Of a stretch of 64,000 bases of DNA, positions 8,837-18,529 are shown one piece after another. Source of the DNA: Clostridia bacterium (GTDB lineage: Bacteria; Bacillota; Clostridia; Christensenellales; Borkfalkiaceae); NCBI GenBank assembly GCA_900771345.1, contig CAAGNQ010000020.1:38477-102476 (forward strand). Direction: 5' to 3'. A model generated the notes under the pieces. The model worked only from the letters and a program-made list of their open reading frames with translations, was not told the origin of the DNA and did no database searches. Both the position numbers and the translations under genes were made by a program. Each line of letters begins with the position of its first letter. The first letter of the stretch is position 1.

Positions 8837-10042
8837 CTATATGTTTTTTAATTTTTTTATAGACAGGAAAAGGGCTGTATTTTTAGCCGTTTCCATAATC
8901 TCATCTCTATTTCCACTAAAATTATACCTATAGGTATGAACACCATCAGCCATTCCCACAGCGATATATCCAAGCCCTACGGGTTTATTCGACCTGTCGG
9001 AGTTTGGCCCTGCAATACCGGTCGTCGCGATTGCAAGTTGACATTTTCCACCCTTAAGTAGCCCAGCCGTCATTTGATATGCAACGGCAGAACTCACTGC
9101 CCCTTCCGTGCGAATAACGTTTGGGTCAACGCCAAGCCTTTTTATCTTGCTCTGTTCAGAATAACTTACAATCCCCTCAAAAACGTAGTCTGATGCGCCT
9201 GGATTTTTTATTATCGAACTAGCAATCAATCCTCCCGTAAATGATTCTGCAACCGAAATTTTTATGTTTTTTAATTTTAAAAGGTCAAAAACTCTTTCTG
9301 CTAGCGTTGTGTCAAACTCTGCATAAATATCGTCCTTTAGTTGACCAACTACCTGCCTATTAAAATTAATTCTATCTTCATTTGTGACCAAATTATCAAA
9401 CACGATGGATATAGTTATATCGCCATATCTACAAGATATATCATAGCATATACCCTCGTTTTGACCTTTTGCGCTCTTTAACACCTCTTCTGCCTTTTCT
9501 AAACTACCAAAATACTTTAGAGTAAGCCTTCTGTCCGTATTGCCAGACTTGTTTTTAAGGTATGGCAAAAGATATTTTTCGCTCATAATCTTTAGTTCAG
9601 AATATTTTTCTGGAAGCACTGCTAAGGTCATATCGCTGGAGTCTAAAATAAATCCTTGAAAAGCACCCGTAACGTTAGGCATAACGGTTGCCTCAACGGG
9701 AAGGAGCGCATAACTTGGATTAAAAGCAATGCCCCTAGCCTTGCAAACAGCATCGGCAAACGTTTTAGCATTCTCATTATCTAAAAGCATGGTTTCCATT
9801 TTATCTGCAATAATTTGCTTTACGTCAAACTCGCATTTTGGATTATCCACGATAATAAGATTATCAAAAGTATCTCTAGCGCTTATAAACTTTGTGACAA
9901 ACGCCATTTCATCCGACGCTGAAAGTATTGCGACGTCAGATGCAGAGCATCCACCGTTAGTGAACGTGCTTATAATCTTCTGATAATATTCCCCGTCAAA
10001 ATTCTGACCGACGGCACGAAAAAAAATTATTGATGTTTTCAT
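8837..10042 (-). CDS. cinA: CinA-like protein: NMN amidohydrolase with a degenerate N-terminal domain
   Basis: A 401-residue CinA homologue. The C-terminal half (from about residue 245) is a clear nicotinamide-nucleotide amidase (PncC) domain: VAESFTGGLIAS, NPGASDYVFEGIVSYS, EGAVSSAVAYQMTAG, ATTGIAGPNSD and PVGLGYIAV. It should return NMN to NAD synthesis. The N-terminal half occupies the place of the MoaB-like COG1058 domain but lacks the usual early glycine-rich GTELLLG motif and its GDN motif; only weak pattern remains. The position between pgsA and recA is standard for cinA. The amidase call is firm; the N-terminal domain probably lost its pyrophosphatase function. Confidence 0.85.
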   Translation of the reverse strand: MKTSIIFFRAVGQNFDGEYYQKIISTFTNGGCSASDVAILSASDEMAFVTKFISARDTFDNLIIVDNPKCEFDVKQIIADKMETMLLDNENAKTFADAVCKARGIAFNPSYALLPVEATVMPNVTGAFQGFILDSSDMTLAVLPEKYSELKIMSEKYLLPYLKNKSGNTDRRLTLKYFGSLEKAEEVLKSAKGQNEGICYDISCRYGDITISIVFDNLVTNEDRINFNRQVVGQLKDDIYAEFDTTLAERVFDLLKLKNIKISVAESFTGGLIASSIIKNPGASDYVFEGIVSYSEQSKIKRLGVDPNVIRTEGAVSSAVAYQMTAGLLKGGKCQLAIATTGIAGPNSDRSNKPVGLGYIAVGMADGVHTYRYNFSGNRDEIMETAKNTALFLSIKKLKNI

Positions 10043-10057
10043 CTGTTTCTCTATAAA

Positions 10058-10624
10058 TTATTTTAATACCGAAGAATTTTTAACAAGGCACTCTGTTCCC
10101 GAGATAATGGTTAAAAGGGTTGCTATGCCTAAAATAACCAAGCCTACGATATTTATTAAAGAATAAAGCCCAGCCATAAGGTCAGCACCAACCAAAAGCA
10201 CAACGATAGCAATATCTTGCAAAAAGGTTTTAATCTTGCCAAGTTTATCGGCTGCAAGCACCTTGCCTTTTGAGGCTGCAATAATTCTAAAACCACTTAC
10301 GATAAGTTCTCTTGCGAGAATAATTGCAACTGCAACTCCTGCATAGAAAGGTAGTATAACCTCGCCTTTAGCAGGAACAAGCATAATGATTAGCGCAGTA
10401 GAAACCAAGACTTTATCTGCAATGGGGTCTAAAAACTTGCCCAAATCGGTAACTAGATTTTTCTTTCTAGCAATCTGCCCATCCAAAAAATCAGTCAGTG
10501 CTGCAAGAACGAAAATCACTGCCGATAACGCGTAATTATATGGCAAAACGTTTAGATAAAACACCACCACGAAAACGGGAATCATAAAAAGTCTTAAAAT
10601 TGTCAATTTGTTTGGTAAATTCAT
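10058..10624 (-). CDS. pgsA: CDP-diacylglycerol--glycerol-3-phosphate 3-phosphatidyltransferase
   Basis: PgsA makes phosphatidylglycerolphosphate, the committed step to phosphatidylglycerol and, through Cls, cardiolipin. The protein has 188 residues and about five membrane helices. The CDP-alcohol phosphotransferase signature D-G-x2-A-R-x8-G-x3-D-x3-D is seen as DGQIARKKNLVTDLGKFLD followed by PIAD. Its start overlaps the rimO stop by 4 bases (ATGA), so the two are translationally coupled. Confidence 0.95.
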   Translation of the reverse strand: MNLPNKLTILRLFMIPVFVVVFYLNVLPYNYALSAVIFVLAALTDFLDGQIARKKNLVTDLGKFLDPIADKVLVSTALIIMLVPAKGEVILPFYAGVAVAIILARELIVSGFRIIAASKGKVLAADKLGKIKTFLQDIAIVVLLVGADLMAGLYSLINIVGLVILGIATLLTIISGTECLVKNSSVLK

Positions 10625-11937
10625 ACTCTCTCTCCATAAAGGTCGTAACCTGTTGCGCTCTTGACTTCAACCTCTAAAAACTCGCCGTATCTAACCTCTT
10701 CACCCGAAAAGAAATAAACCTTTCCGTCAATATCGGGTGCGTTAAAATACCCTCTTCCGTAGTATATTAGTTCACTATCGTCAAAGCCCTCGGCAAGCAC
10801 TTTAATCTTTTTTCCTATTAACTGTTTAAGGTTATCATTAACTACCGATTTTTGAACCAAATAAAGTTTTTTTAGCCTTCTATTTTTTATCATAGCAGGA
10901 ATCTGCCCATCCAGTCTTGACGCTGGCGTACCCTCTTCTTTGCTATAAGCAAAAAATCCTGCGTTAAAAAGTTTTGCTTTCTTAATGAATTCAACTAGGT
11001 TATTAAACGCCTCTTCGCTTTCTCTAGGAAAACCCGTAATAAAGGTTGAACGAATGGCAATTCCAGGTATTTCCCTTTTAAGCCTTTCAATCAAAGCAAG
11101 ATAGCCCTCGCCCGTTCCCTTTCTATTCATAAGTTTAAGCACCTTATCGTCAGCGTGCTGAAAAGGAATGTCAATATACTTTATAACCTTATCGTTAGTC
11201 TTAATTTCGTTAATGAGTTGGTCGGTAATATTTTCAGGATAACAATATAGTAGCCTAATACTCTTAACGTTTTCAAGCAAAGATAACTGCCTAATAAGAT
11301 TTGAAAGAGTTGATTTTTCTTGTAAATCAAGCCCGTATTTAGCAGTATCTTGCGCAACGAGAATAAGTTCTTTTACTTCTCCTAGCGCACCTGCCTCTTT
11401 TATTAAATCATCTTGGGGTACCGAGCGAAACCTACCTCTAATATAAGGAATTAAACAATAAGTGCAGTGATTTGAACACCCGTCTGCAATCTTAAGATAT
11501 GCATAATAATCAGTTGTTAATCGCCTGTTTATTCCACATTCCTCACGAGGAATTCCAACTGCGTTCACCCTCTCACCGTTATATATACGAGTGATAACCT
11601 CTAAAATCTCACCATAGTCGGAAACGCCTAGAAATGCATCAACCTCAATAAGTTCCTCATATATTTCGTCAATAAATTTTTGAGGCAGACAGCCTGTAAC
11701 TATAATCTTTTGCGCGCTTGCCTCTTTCTTGCAGTTTATAGCAAGCAAAATTTCATCTATAGCCTCGCGCCTAGAACTTTCCAAAAACGCACAGGTATTA
11801 ATTATGATAATCTCTGCTTGTTCAAGGTCGTTTACTAGGTCGTGTTTTTGACTTAAAATTGACAGCATTTTTTCAGTGTCAACACGATTTTTATCACAAC
11901 CTAGCGATATAACGCCTATTTTCTTTCGAGTATTCAT
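10621..11937 (-). CDS. rimO: Ribosomal protein S12 methylthiotransferase RimO
   Basis: A radical-SAM enzyme that adds a methylthio group to the conserved aspartate of ribosomal protein S12. The 438 residues comprise the UPF0004 domain (ISLGCDKNRVDTE, INTCAF with its cluster cysteines, GCLPQKF), the radical-SAM core with the CSNHCTYC triad followed by IRGRFRS, and a C-terminal TRAM domain ending VKSATGYDLYGE. The IRG(R/K)xRS context and short length favour RimO over MiaB. It lies 9 bases after ftsK and overlaps pgsA. Confidence 0.95.
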   Translation of the reverse strand: MNTRKKIGVISLGCDKNRVDTEKMLSILSQKHDLVNDLEQAEIIIINTCAFLESSRREAIDEILLAINCKKEASAQKIIVTGCLPQKFIDEIYEELIEVDAFLGVSDYGEILEVITRIYNGERVNAVGIPREECGINRRLTTDYYAYLKIADGCSNHCTYCLIPYIRGRFRSVPQDDLIKEAGALGEVKELILVAQDTAKYGLDLQEKSTLSNLIRQLSLLENVKSIRLLYCYPENITDQLINEIKTNDKVIKYIDIPFQHADDKVLKLMNRKGTGEGYLALIERLKREIPGIAIRSTFITGFPRESEEAFNNLVEFIKKAKLFNAGFFAYSKEEGTPASRLDGQIPAMIKNRRLKKLYLVQKSVVNDNLKQLIGKKIKVLAEGFDDSELIYYGRGYFNAPDIDGKVYFFSGEEVRYGEFLEVEVKSATGYDLYGERV

Positions 11938-11946
11938 TATTGCACC

Positions 11947-14900
11947 TTAAAACGCGTCTGGCGACTTTCCGTATTTTTCTTCATAACCTTCTTTAGTAAG
12001 GAAAACTCGCCTTGCCTTACTTCCCTCGTTTGGCGAAATATAACCTAAACTTTCCATCTTATCAATAAGACTTCCTGCCCTTGCCCAACCTATTTGGAAA
12101 CGCCTTTGTAGTTGAGAGATAGAGATAGTTTGAGTGGTAACGGCAAGCCTTAGCGCTTGCAAGAAAAGTTCGTTGTTTTCCTCACTGCCGTTATCCCCAG
12201 AATCGTCATTTTGAGAAAAGTCCTCTTTGTGTTCTTTTGTGTTGTTTTCAAGATATTCGCTAACCCCATCGTCAAAGTACGCTTTGTTATTCTCCTTAAT
12301 GTAGTTAACTATATTCATAATTTCTCTGTTGGCAATATACGCACCCTGATATCTTTCAGGGTCGCTCATTTTAGAGTTTTGATAAAGCATATCGCCGTTG
12401 CCGAGAAGTTTTTCTGCCCCACCTCTATTGATAATAGTCTGCGAGTCGTTAAAGCCCATAAGTTTAAGGGCAATTCTAGACGGCAAGTTGTTTTTAATCG
12501 TACCAGTAATAACGTCAACCGACGGACGCTGTGTTGCAAGAACAAGATGAATACCAGCAGAACGAGATTTTGCGGCAATTCTTCTAATTTTTTCTTCCAT
12601 TTCACGTTTTTGCGATTCCATAAGGTCAGCAAGTTCGTCTATAAAGAAAACGATTCTAGGAAGTTTTGGAACTGTGTCAGACGCGATTTGACTGTTATAT
12701 TCGTCAATATTACTAACCATACCCCCCGTTTCGGCAAACATCTCGTTTCGCCTGGTGGTTTCCTCGTAAGCCCATTGCAAAAGAGTAATAGCCCTTTTAC
12801 TGTCGGAAATAATCTCGTCAATAAGAAGATGAGGCAAGTGCTCGTATTTGATAAATTCACTTTGTTTAGGGTCAACAAGTACGATTTTTAACTCTTCTGG
12901 CGAATATCTCATAAGCAAACTACATAAAATCACATGCAAACAGATACTCTTACCCGAGCCTGTTGCTCCGGCAATTAGATAGTGAGGGCCTTTGGCGAGG
13001 TCGTCAGAAATAACGTTTCCAACAACGTCCTTCCCGACTGCAAACACAAGCCCACCGTTAGAAGAATTTTTTGCCATACCCTCTAAAAGTTCTTTTAATC
13101 CTACAGTCGTCCTCGACTTGTTTGCAACCTCTATCCCGACCATATCTTTGCCTGGAATAGGCGCTTCAATTCTAACCCCCTCTCTAACTGCAAGTCGCAT
13201 TTGGAGATTATCTGCACAACTTAATACCTTGCTTATAGGAATGCCGGCAGGCATTGTAACCTCATATCTAGTGATGGACGGGCCTTGAACGTAGCCTTGA
13301 GGAGTAACCTTAATCTTAAATTCCTCTAGCGTTCGCTCTATAATAGCCATACGCTCTTGATGGTTTTCTTGAGGAGCGTCAACTGACAGTCTATATGTTT
13401 CTAATAAATCAAGTGGTGGTCTAAAATATTTTCTGTTTATAGGAGGCTTAGGTTTTTGAGGATTTTCTTCCTCTTTTGGCTGAGCAGGTTGTTCTATCGG
13501 TTGTTCAAAAGATATTCTTCTTCTAGCCCCCAAATTATCGTCGGCACTAACCCTGCTTGTAAACCCAACGCCGTCACCATTACTTGCGTCTTTTACTGCC
13601 TCTGCAACTTCTTTTGTATCTTCTTCTTTACCGAACAAAATATTCCTAACCCTATCAGAACCTAAAATTTCAGACTGCTTTGGTTGTTCAGAGATAGCAT
13701 TTTCTTCTATCTCTTCTTCAATTTCAACCGAACTTTCAGTCTGGTCAATAAACGGTGACGCGCTCTCTGTTTGTAAAATATCAAACGAGTCGTCAACCTG
13801 ATTTTGAGTAAAGTCAACCTCTCTAAATTCTTCGATAGGTTCTTCCTCTTCAGCCACGCTTTCCACCTCGACGATATCGGCATAGCGATTCCCAAACATT
13901 TCTGCCCTATATTTAGCGTCGTCAGCATCAATCCTGCCTCCGTCGTGCTCTAGATGTGGAATATTATCAGGCTCGATAGCGTTCTCTTCCCTTTTGTTTA
14001 TATAGTCTGAAATAGTAGTATTCCCGTCAGGTGAAATTGCCGACTCTGAATTATAACTATAGGTGTTTGAATAAGATTTAGAATTAATTTTTTCTAGGTC
14101 GATAACAGGAGGGGTTTTGATATAATCAAGTTTACTCTTATAATCGCTCGAAGTAAGTTCGTTAACCTTAAACTCGGTAACTTTTTCTTGCGAAACAACG
14201 CCTAAGCCGTTTCCCGTAACGTCAACCTTAAGTTTTGCACCTTCGTCTTTGGCTATTTCACGCTTGGAAAGAAATGCAAAGTCGTTAGGATTATTAATAA
14301 AAAGCCTCTGCTTGCCCGTTTTTGCGTTATCAGTTGGCAGGCTAGCGTTAACGTCAACGCCCAAATTAGGGTAATCCCTAACCCCTTCAACCTTCACGTC
14401 AAGGTCAACATCTTTTTGCTTTTCCTGTTCCTCTTTAACGAACGAACTTCTAAAACTCCCGCGAATTTTTTCAGCATTATCACGATTATAGAGAAAATCC
14501 CTAACCAAAAAGAAAACCGATACGATAAGGCAAATCCCAAGAACGACGTAACTCCCCACGTCGGTTAAAAGTTCAGAAAAACCAAAGGCAACTATGCCAA
14601 CGATAACACCACCAGCCGATGCAGTTAAGCCTCCGTTTTCAGCCATAAGATAACTTTTTGCCAAATAATCTCCGTATCCACCGTCAAAACCGGTCATAGA
14701 AATAATGTGGGATAATATAGCCAAAATCACGAATGATAGGGTTAAAAGCACCTTTTTCTTTACAGAAAAGCCAACTTTTTTGCCTGCAATTAAAACAACG
14801 CCCTCAATAATTGCCCAAAGTAGCACGAGGTAGGCGAACTTTCCAAAGCAACCGAATAAAAAGAAATTTACCCATTGACCCGGCAAAGAAAAAACAGCCC

Positions 14901-15042
14901 CTCTTGTTATTAAGCAAACCAAACAAAGAGTAGCAAATAATATAAGCACGACTCCCAGAGTTTCAGGCGTCAAAATAGACGGCTCTTTGCTGTTATTATT
15001 ATAATTTTTTCTACCCAATCCGTTCAAAAAACCACCTCGCAA
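11947..15042 (-). CDS. ftsK: DNA translocase FtsK/SpoIIIE
   Basis: A septal DNA pump of about 1,030 residues that moves chromosome ends across the closing septum. Four or five membrane helices fill about residues 25-180. A long acidic linker (about 190-560) follows, then the alpha/beta/RecA motor with Walker A GATGSGKS near residue 690 and Walker B VFFIDELADLM, and a gamma winged helix (TISISQLQRRFQIGWARAG) that reads KOPS/SRS sequences. The first codon at 15042 is TTG. A second TTG five codons later (15027, MNGLGRKN) is better placed behind the GAGGTGG ribosome site and is likely the real start. It leads the ftsK-rimO-pgsA-cinA-recA operon. Confidence 0.95.
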   Translation of the reverse strand: MRGGFLNGLGRKNYNNNSKEPSILTPETLGVVLILFATLCLVCLITRGAVFSLPGQWVNFFLFGCFGKFAYLVLLWAIIEGVVLIAGKKVGFSVKKKVLLTLSFVILAILSHIISMTGFDGGYGDYLAKSYLMAENGGLTASAGGVIVGIVAFGFSELLTDVGSYVVLGICLIVSVFFLVRDFLYNRDNAEKIRGSFRSSFVKEEQEKQKDVDLDVKVEGVRDYPNLGVDVNASLPTDNAKTGKQRLFINNPNDFAFLSKREIAKDEGAKLKVDVTGNGLGVVSQEKVTEFKVNELTSSDYKSKLDYIKTPPVIDLEKINSKSYSNTYSYNSESAISPDGNTTISDYINKREENAIEPDNIPHLEHDGGRIDADDAKYRAEMFGNRYADIVEVESVAEEEEPIEEFREVDFTQNQVDDSFDILQTESASPFIDQTESSVEIEEEIEENAISEQPKQSEILGSDRVRNILFGKEEDTKEVAEAVKDASNGDGVGFTSRVSADDNLGARRRISFEQPIEQPAQPKEEENPQKPKPPINRKYFRPPLDLLETYRLSVDAPQENHQERMAIIERTLEEFKIKVTPQGYVQGPSITRYEVTMPAGIPISKVLSCADNLQMRLAVREGVRIEAPIPGKDMVGIEVANKSRTTVGLKELLEGMAKNSSNGGLVFAVGKDVVGNVISDDLAKGPHYLIAGATGSGKSICLHVILCSLLMRYSPEELKIVLVDPKQSEFIKYEHLPHLLIDEIISDSKRAITLLQWAYEETTRRNEMFAETGGMVSNIDEYNSQIASDTVPKLPRIVFFIDELADLMESQKREMEEKIRRIAAKSRSAGIHLVLATQRPSVDVITGTIKNNLPSRIALKLMGFNDSQTIINRGGAEKLLGNGDMLYQNSKMSDPERYQGAYIANREIMNIVNYIKENNKAYFDDGVSEYLENNTKEHKEDFSQNDDSGDNGSEENNELFLQALRLAVTTQTISISQLQRRFQIGWARAGSLIDKMESLGYISPNEGSKARRVFLTKEGYEEKYGKSPDAF

Positions 15043-15067
15043 ATAAATTAGATATATTCTCCGTTAT

Positions 15068-15096
15068 ATTATACCAAAATGCAAGCATTTTTACAA
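15068..15096 (-). promoter_or_regulatory. Probable promoter of the ftsK-recA operon
   Basis: On the - strand TTGTAA (15096-15091), 17 bases, then TATAAT (15073-15068), about 30 bases before the ftsK start. The rest of 15097-15180 is AT-rich with no other signal seen. Confidence 0.6.
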
Positions 15097-15184
15097 TATT
15101 TTTTTGCTCTTTTTTAAATATTATTTAAATAATATAATACTAATATATGCCAATTTTCACTTGTGATAATAGAACAAATTAAAA

Positions 15185-15212
15185 GGGAGAAAAGACTTAA
15201 GCCCTTTCTCCC
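15185..15212 (-). terminator. Terminator of the dgt-to-zinc-ribbon operon
   Basis: GGGAGAAA/TTTCTCCC stem 20 bases after the zinc-ribbon gene's stop codon. On the - strand it is followed by TTTTAATTT. Confidence 0.75.
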
Positions 15213-15232
15213 ATTTGTTTACTAAATCGTTT

Positions 15233-15934
15233 CTATTTTTTTTCAAAATAAAGCATTCTGCCACACTGCCCACAATCAATAACGTCACCATTTTTAAGTT
15301 TATTCATTTCCGACATTGACAGTTCCATATTGCACGCGCCACAAACGTTCCCTCTAACCTCGTATAAAACGGGATAAATCTTGTTTGCCCTCTTTTGCAA
15401 ATATCTTTCCATAAGGCTCTCGTCAACGCCTTCTTTTAAGAGTTCTAGTTCTTTCATAACTGCCTCTTTTTCATCTTTAACAGACTCCTTTAAAGCGTTG
15501 TATTTCTCTGCGTTTTCGCTATATTGCGCTCTAGCCACTTTGGTAGTATTTTTTATCGTTGAATATTCTTTTACGATGGCTTGAATATCCTCTTTTATCT
15601 TGTTGGCTTTTGCGCCGAGAGATTTCACTTGAGCAATAAGTTCTTCGGCTTTTTTGATTAGATAACTAGCCTCTTTATCGTCTGCAACGTGTTCAAGAGA
15701 TTCTGTGATAACAGCCTCTTGTTCTTTAAGTTTTAGTTGCTCGTTAGTCGCCTTTTCGTAAGTTAAAATAAGTTCGTTTGCCCTCGCGTCAAGTTTAGCC
15801 AAACTCTCCTCAACACCTTCTAAATATTTTCTTGCGCTGACAGCCTTTTTACGCTCTTCACTCTCCGAGAGAGTTTTTTCGATTTTTCTTAGTTTTGCGT
15901 CTGCCGTCTGGTAATTAAGCAATGCGCTTTTCAT
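15233..15934 (-). CDS. C4-type zinc-ribbon coiled-coil protein (COG1579)
   Basis: A 233-residue protein with a long antiparallel coiled coil over about residues 5-180 and a C-terminal zinc ribbon with two C-x2-C pairs (CGACNMELS and CGQCGRMLYF). This is the COG1579/DUF164 family, thought to bind nucleic acid; its cellular role is not settled. It follows nif3 and trmK in the dnaG-sigA operon, a common clostridial arrangement. It is the last gene before a terminator. Confidence 0.85.
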   Translation of the reverse strand: MKSALLNYQTADAKLRKIEKTLSESEERKKAVSARKYLEGVEESLAKLDARANELILTYEKATNEQLKLKEQEAVITESLEHVADDKEASYLIKKAEELIAQVKSLGAKANKIKEDIQAIVKEYSTIKNTTKVARAQYSENAEKYNALKESVKDEKEAVMKELELLKEGVDESLMERYLQKRANKIYPVLYEVRGNVCGACNMELSMSEMNKLKNGDVIDCGQCGRMLYFEKK

Positions 15935-15946
15935 AGTCTTTCTCCT

Positions 15947-16729
15947 TTACATAAATCTTTTATCTTCAAAATAATACAACAAGGCTTTTTTATCTAATCT
16001 CTCTAAAGCCCATTCGTAAAATTTATTAAATCCGTAATTTTCTGAAACGTAATGTGGGATAATCATAACTTTTTTCCCACCTTCTATTAGTTCTTGCAAA
16101 ATATGATGGGGCATATCCGAAGAAACGATTAAATCGGCATCAGTTTTCCCCTCTTTAACCATATTCAACGCGTGGCTACTTCCTCCACCACAAAATGATG
16201 CACAACATTCAACAATTCCATTACCGTAAAAAAGAATTTTATCCGTTCCAAGTTCTTTTTCTGCGCTATTTAAAAACTCTTCTGCGTCTTTTCCCACCTT
16301 AAACTGCCTGCCATATCCGTGCACGCCGTCTAAATCGTCAAGAATTATATCCTCTGCTGCACCTAAACCTTTTGCCAAATAATAATCAATCCCCATTTTA
16401 GCCATATCGAGATTTAAGTGCATAGAAATAATGCTTAAACCCTTTTTTATTGCCAAAATTAAAGCCTTGTTTTCTCCGTCTATATCAATACTCTTTATAG
16501 GGTTATAAATAGCAGGATGATGGGTAACTATAGTGTCAGCGCCAACTTCCTCTGCTCTTTTTACAGCCTCTACCGAGAGGTCTAAACTAAATAGGATTTT
16601 GCTGGCGTTTTGATTAGTTTTAACTAAAAGCCCACTATTATCATAATCCCCTTTTTGAATGGCTTTTTTGCTAATCTCTAGAGGCGCATATTCTTCAAGT
16701 ATAGTTAATAATTCACTTGTTCTAAACAT
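15947..16729 (-). CDS. Nif3-like dinuclear metal-centre protein
   Basis: A 260-residue member of the Nif3/YbgI/YqfO family, annotated in many genomes as GTP cyclohydrolase 1 type 2 homologue. Metal-ligand motifs are visible: VTHHPAIYNP, SMHLNLDMAKMGIDYYLA and the C-terminal DMPHH...PHYVSENYG region, which holds the later histidine and glutamate. It lacks the PII-like insert of the longer Bacillus YqfO. The start overlaps the trmK stop by 8 bases. Molecular function is uncertain. Confidence 0.88.
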   Translation of the reverse strand: MFRTSELLTILEEYAPLEISKKAIQKGDYDNSGLLVKTNQNASKILFSLDLSVEAVKRAEEVGADTIVTHHPAIYNPIKSIDIDGENKALILAIKKGLSIISMHLNLDMAKMGIDYYLAKGLGAAEDIILDDLDGVHGYGRQFKVGKDAEEFLNSAEKELGTDKILFYGNGIVECCASFCGGGSSHALNMVKEGKTDADLIVSSDMPHHILQELIEGGKKVMIIPHYVSENYGFNKFYEWALERLDKKALLYYFEDKRFM

Positions 16730-17360
16730 ATTTATTCAACCTGTCAATTTCGGCAAGCATAACCCTTTTTGTCTGCTCGTTAACAGCAGAATTGCCGAGA
16801 TAGTTTTCAATTTTTTCTATCTTTATTTGTATCATTTTTTTGAAGGCTAGATTGCCTTTAAGATTATCCCTGCCAAACTCAATCTCTTCCTGCGAATAAT
16901 TTTCTTCGCCTTTAACGAGCACCATTAAATCATAGAAAATCCCACCAGAAAAAAAGACGTAGTCTTTTATAAATTTATATCCTAAACCTATAACCGTTTG
17001 TCTCACCTTTTGAGAGTTCTTCATTGGTTGCAAGACGAGTTTTTCAGGTAAATTTCTTGCTCTTTTTAGTATAGAGATAATCTCCTCTCCACCCATTCCT
17101 GCTATAAGCGCTAGGTCGCATTCGGGAAGATTGTCAAACCCGTCGGAAACTGCGCTATTAACAATGCCTTTCTCAATATATTCTGCAAGTAACGTTTGTG
17201 CTTTTTCAAGGCACTTTTTGCTGACGTCAGATATGATTGCCCGTTTGCATTTTTCGCCCTTTAGCATTGATAAGGTCATAAGCCCGTGGTCACAACCTAT
17301 ATCGGCAAAAACCTCGCACTCGGGAATGACAGAATAAATCTCTTTAAGTCTATTAGTCAT
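16722..17360 (-). CDS. trmK: tRNA (adenine(22)-N1)-methyltransferase TrmK
   Basis: A SAM-dependent methyltransferase of 212 residues that methylates A22 in the D-loop of certain tRNAs. The SAM site VFADIGCDHGLMTLSML is at about residues 18-34, and the family motifs LIAGMGGEEII and LVLQPMKNSQKVR follow. It starts directly at the sigA stop (the bases overlap) and is followed by nif3 with an overlap; sigA-trmK-nif3 is a conserved Firmicutes block. Confidence 0.92.
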   Translation of the reverse strand: MTNRLKEIYSVIPECEVFADIGCDHGLMTLSMLKGEKCKRAIISDVSKKCLEKAQTLLAEYIEKGIVNSAVSDGFDNLPECDLALIAGMGGEEIISILKRARNLPEKLVLQPMKNSQKVRQTVIGLGYKFIKDYVFFSGGIFYDLMVLVKGEENYSQEEIEFGRDNLKGNLAFKKMIQIKIEKIENYLGNSAVNEQTKRVMLAEIDRLNKYV

Positions 17361-18481
17361 TATTTTTCAATATAATCTTTTAATCGTTTTGAACGGCTTG
17401 GGTGACGGAGTTTTCTAAGCGCTTTTGCCTCAATTTGACGGATACGCTCACGAGTAACGTTAAACTCCTTTCCAACCTCTTCTAAAGTTCTAGATTTGCC
17501 GTCGTCAAGCCCATAGCGAAGTCTTAAAACCTTTTCTTCTCTAGGCGTAAGCGTGTCTAAAACGCCGATAAGTTGTTCTTTAAGCATAGTGTAAGACACG
17601 GCGTCTGTAGGAGCGGCAGACTTTTCGTCCTCGATAAAGTCGGAAAGATGGCTATCATCCTCTTCACCGATAGGCGTTTCTAATGAAACAGGGTCTTGCG
17701 CAATCTTTTGAATTTCTCTAACCCTTTCTTCAGTAATATCCATTTCTTTGGCAATTTCTTCAGGGGTTGGCTCACGCCCTAAATCTTGCAAAAGTCGTCT
17801 TGAAACTCTGATTAATTTATTGATTGTTTCAACCATATGAACTGGGATACGAATAGTTCTCGCTTGGTCGGCAATAGCACGGGTTATAGCCTGCCTAATC
17901 CACCATGTAGCATAAGTTGAAAACTTAAATCCCTTTTGATAGTCAAATTTTTCAACGGCTTTCATAAGCCCTAGATTTCCCTCTTGAATAAGGTCTAAAA
18001 ACTGCATTCCCCTGCCCATATATCTTTTGGCGATTGAAACGACAAGACGAAGGTTTGCCTCAGATAAAAGCCTTTTAGCCGTTTCGTCCCCCTCCATCAT
18101 ACGCTTAGCAAGTTCTGTTTCCTCCTCAGGCTGAAGAAGAGGAACTTTACCTATATCTTTAAGATACATTTTAACAGGGTCGTCCATACTGATTTCTTTG
18201 AGCAGTTGGTCGTATAAGTCTTTATCCCTCTCGTACTCGTTTACTATTTGAACACCCTTGTCGTCAAACATTTTATAGATTTCTTCAAGTTCGCTTGGCG
18301 TGGCAGTAAACTTCTCAAGCTTGTCAAACAACTGAGAAGTGGTTATGCTTCCACTTTTTTTAAACTCCAAGATAATATCGTTCACAGCGACTAAGAGTTC
18401 TGCACTTAATATTTCTCCGTTATTTTCCTTTGGCAAATCCTTAGCCTCGTTTTCTAATTTTTTGGTTTTGTTCTCTTCCAT
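17360..18481 (-). CDS. sigA: Primary sigma factor SigA (RpoD)
   Basis: The housekeeping sigma-70 factor, 373 residues. Region 1.1 is at the N-terminus. Regions 1.2-2 include DPVKMYLKDIGKVPLL, NLRLVVSIAKRYMGRGMQFLDLI-type core-binding helices and YATWWIRQAITRAIADQART for -10 recognition. Region 3 and region 4 (EEVGKEFNVTRERIRQIE) recognise -35. The many TTGACA/TATAAT promoters in this window match its expected specificity. It follows dnaG, as in the classical macromolecular synthesis operon. Confidence 0.97.
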   Translation of the reverse strand: MEENKTKKLENEAKDLPKENNGEILSAELLVAVNDIILEFKKSGSITTSQLFDKLEKFTATPSELEEIYKMFDDKGVQIVNEYERDKDLYDQLLKEISMDDPVKMYLKDIGKVPLLQPEEETELAKRMMEGDETAKRLLSEANLRLVVSIAKRYMGRGMQFLDLIQEGNLGLMKAVEKFDYQKGFKFSTYATWWIRQAITRAIADQARTIRIPVHMVETINKLIRVSRRLLQDLGREPTPEEIAKEMDITEERVREIQKIAQDPVSLETPIGEEDDSHLSDFIEDEKSAAPTDAVSYTMLKEQLIGVLDTLTPREEKVLRLRYGLDDGKSRTLEEVGKEFNVTRERIRQIEAKALRKLRHPSRSKRLKDYIEK

Positions 18482-18529
18482 AAAAGTTCCTCCCGCGAAT
18501 AGTTCGCCTTAACTTTATAATTTCTAGGT

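Noticed and set aside
12157..12891. 244-codon + strand frame inside ftsK
   Set aside because: It is antisense to the strongly conserved FtsK motor domain and has no independent features.
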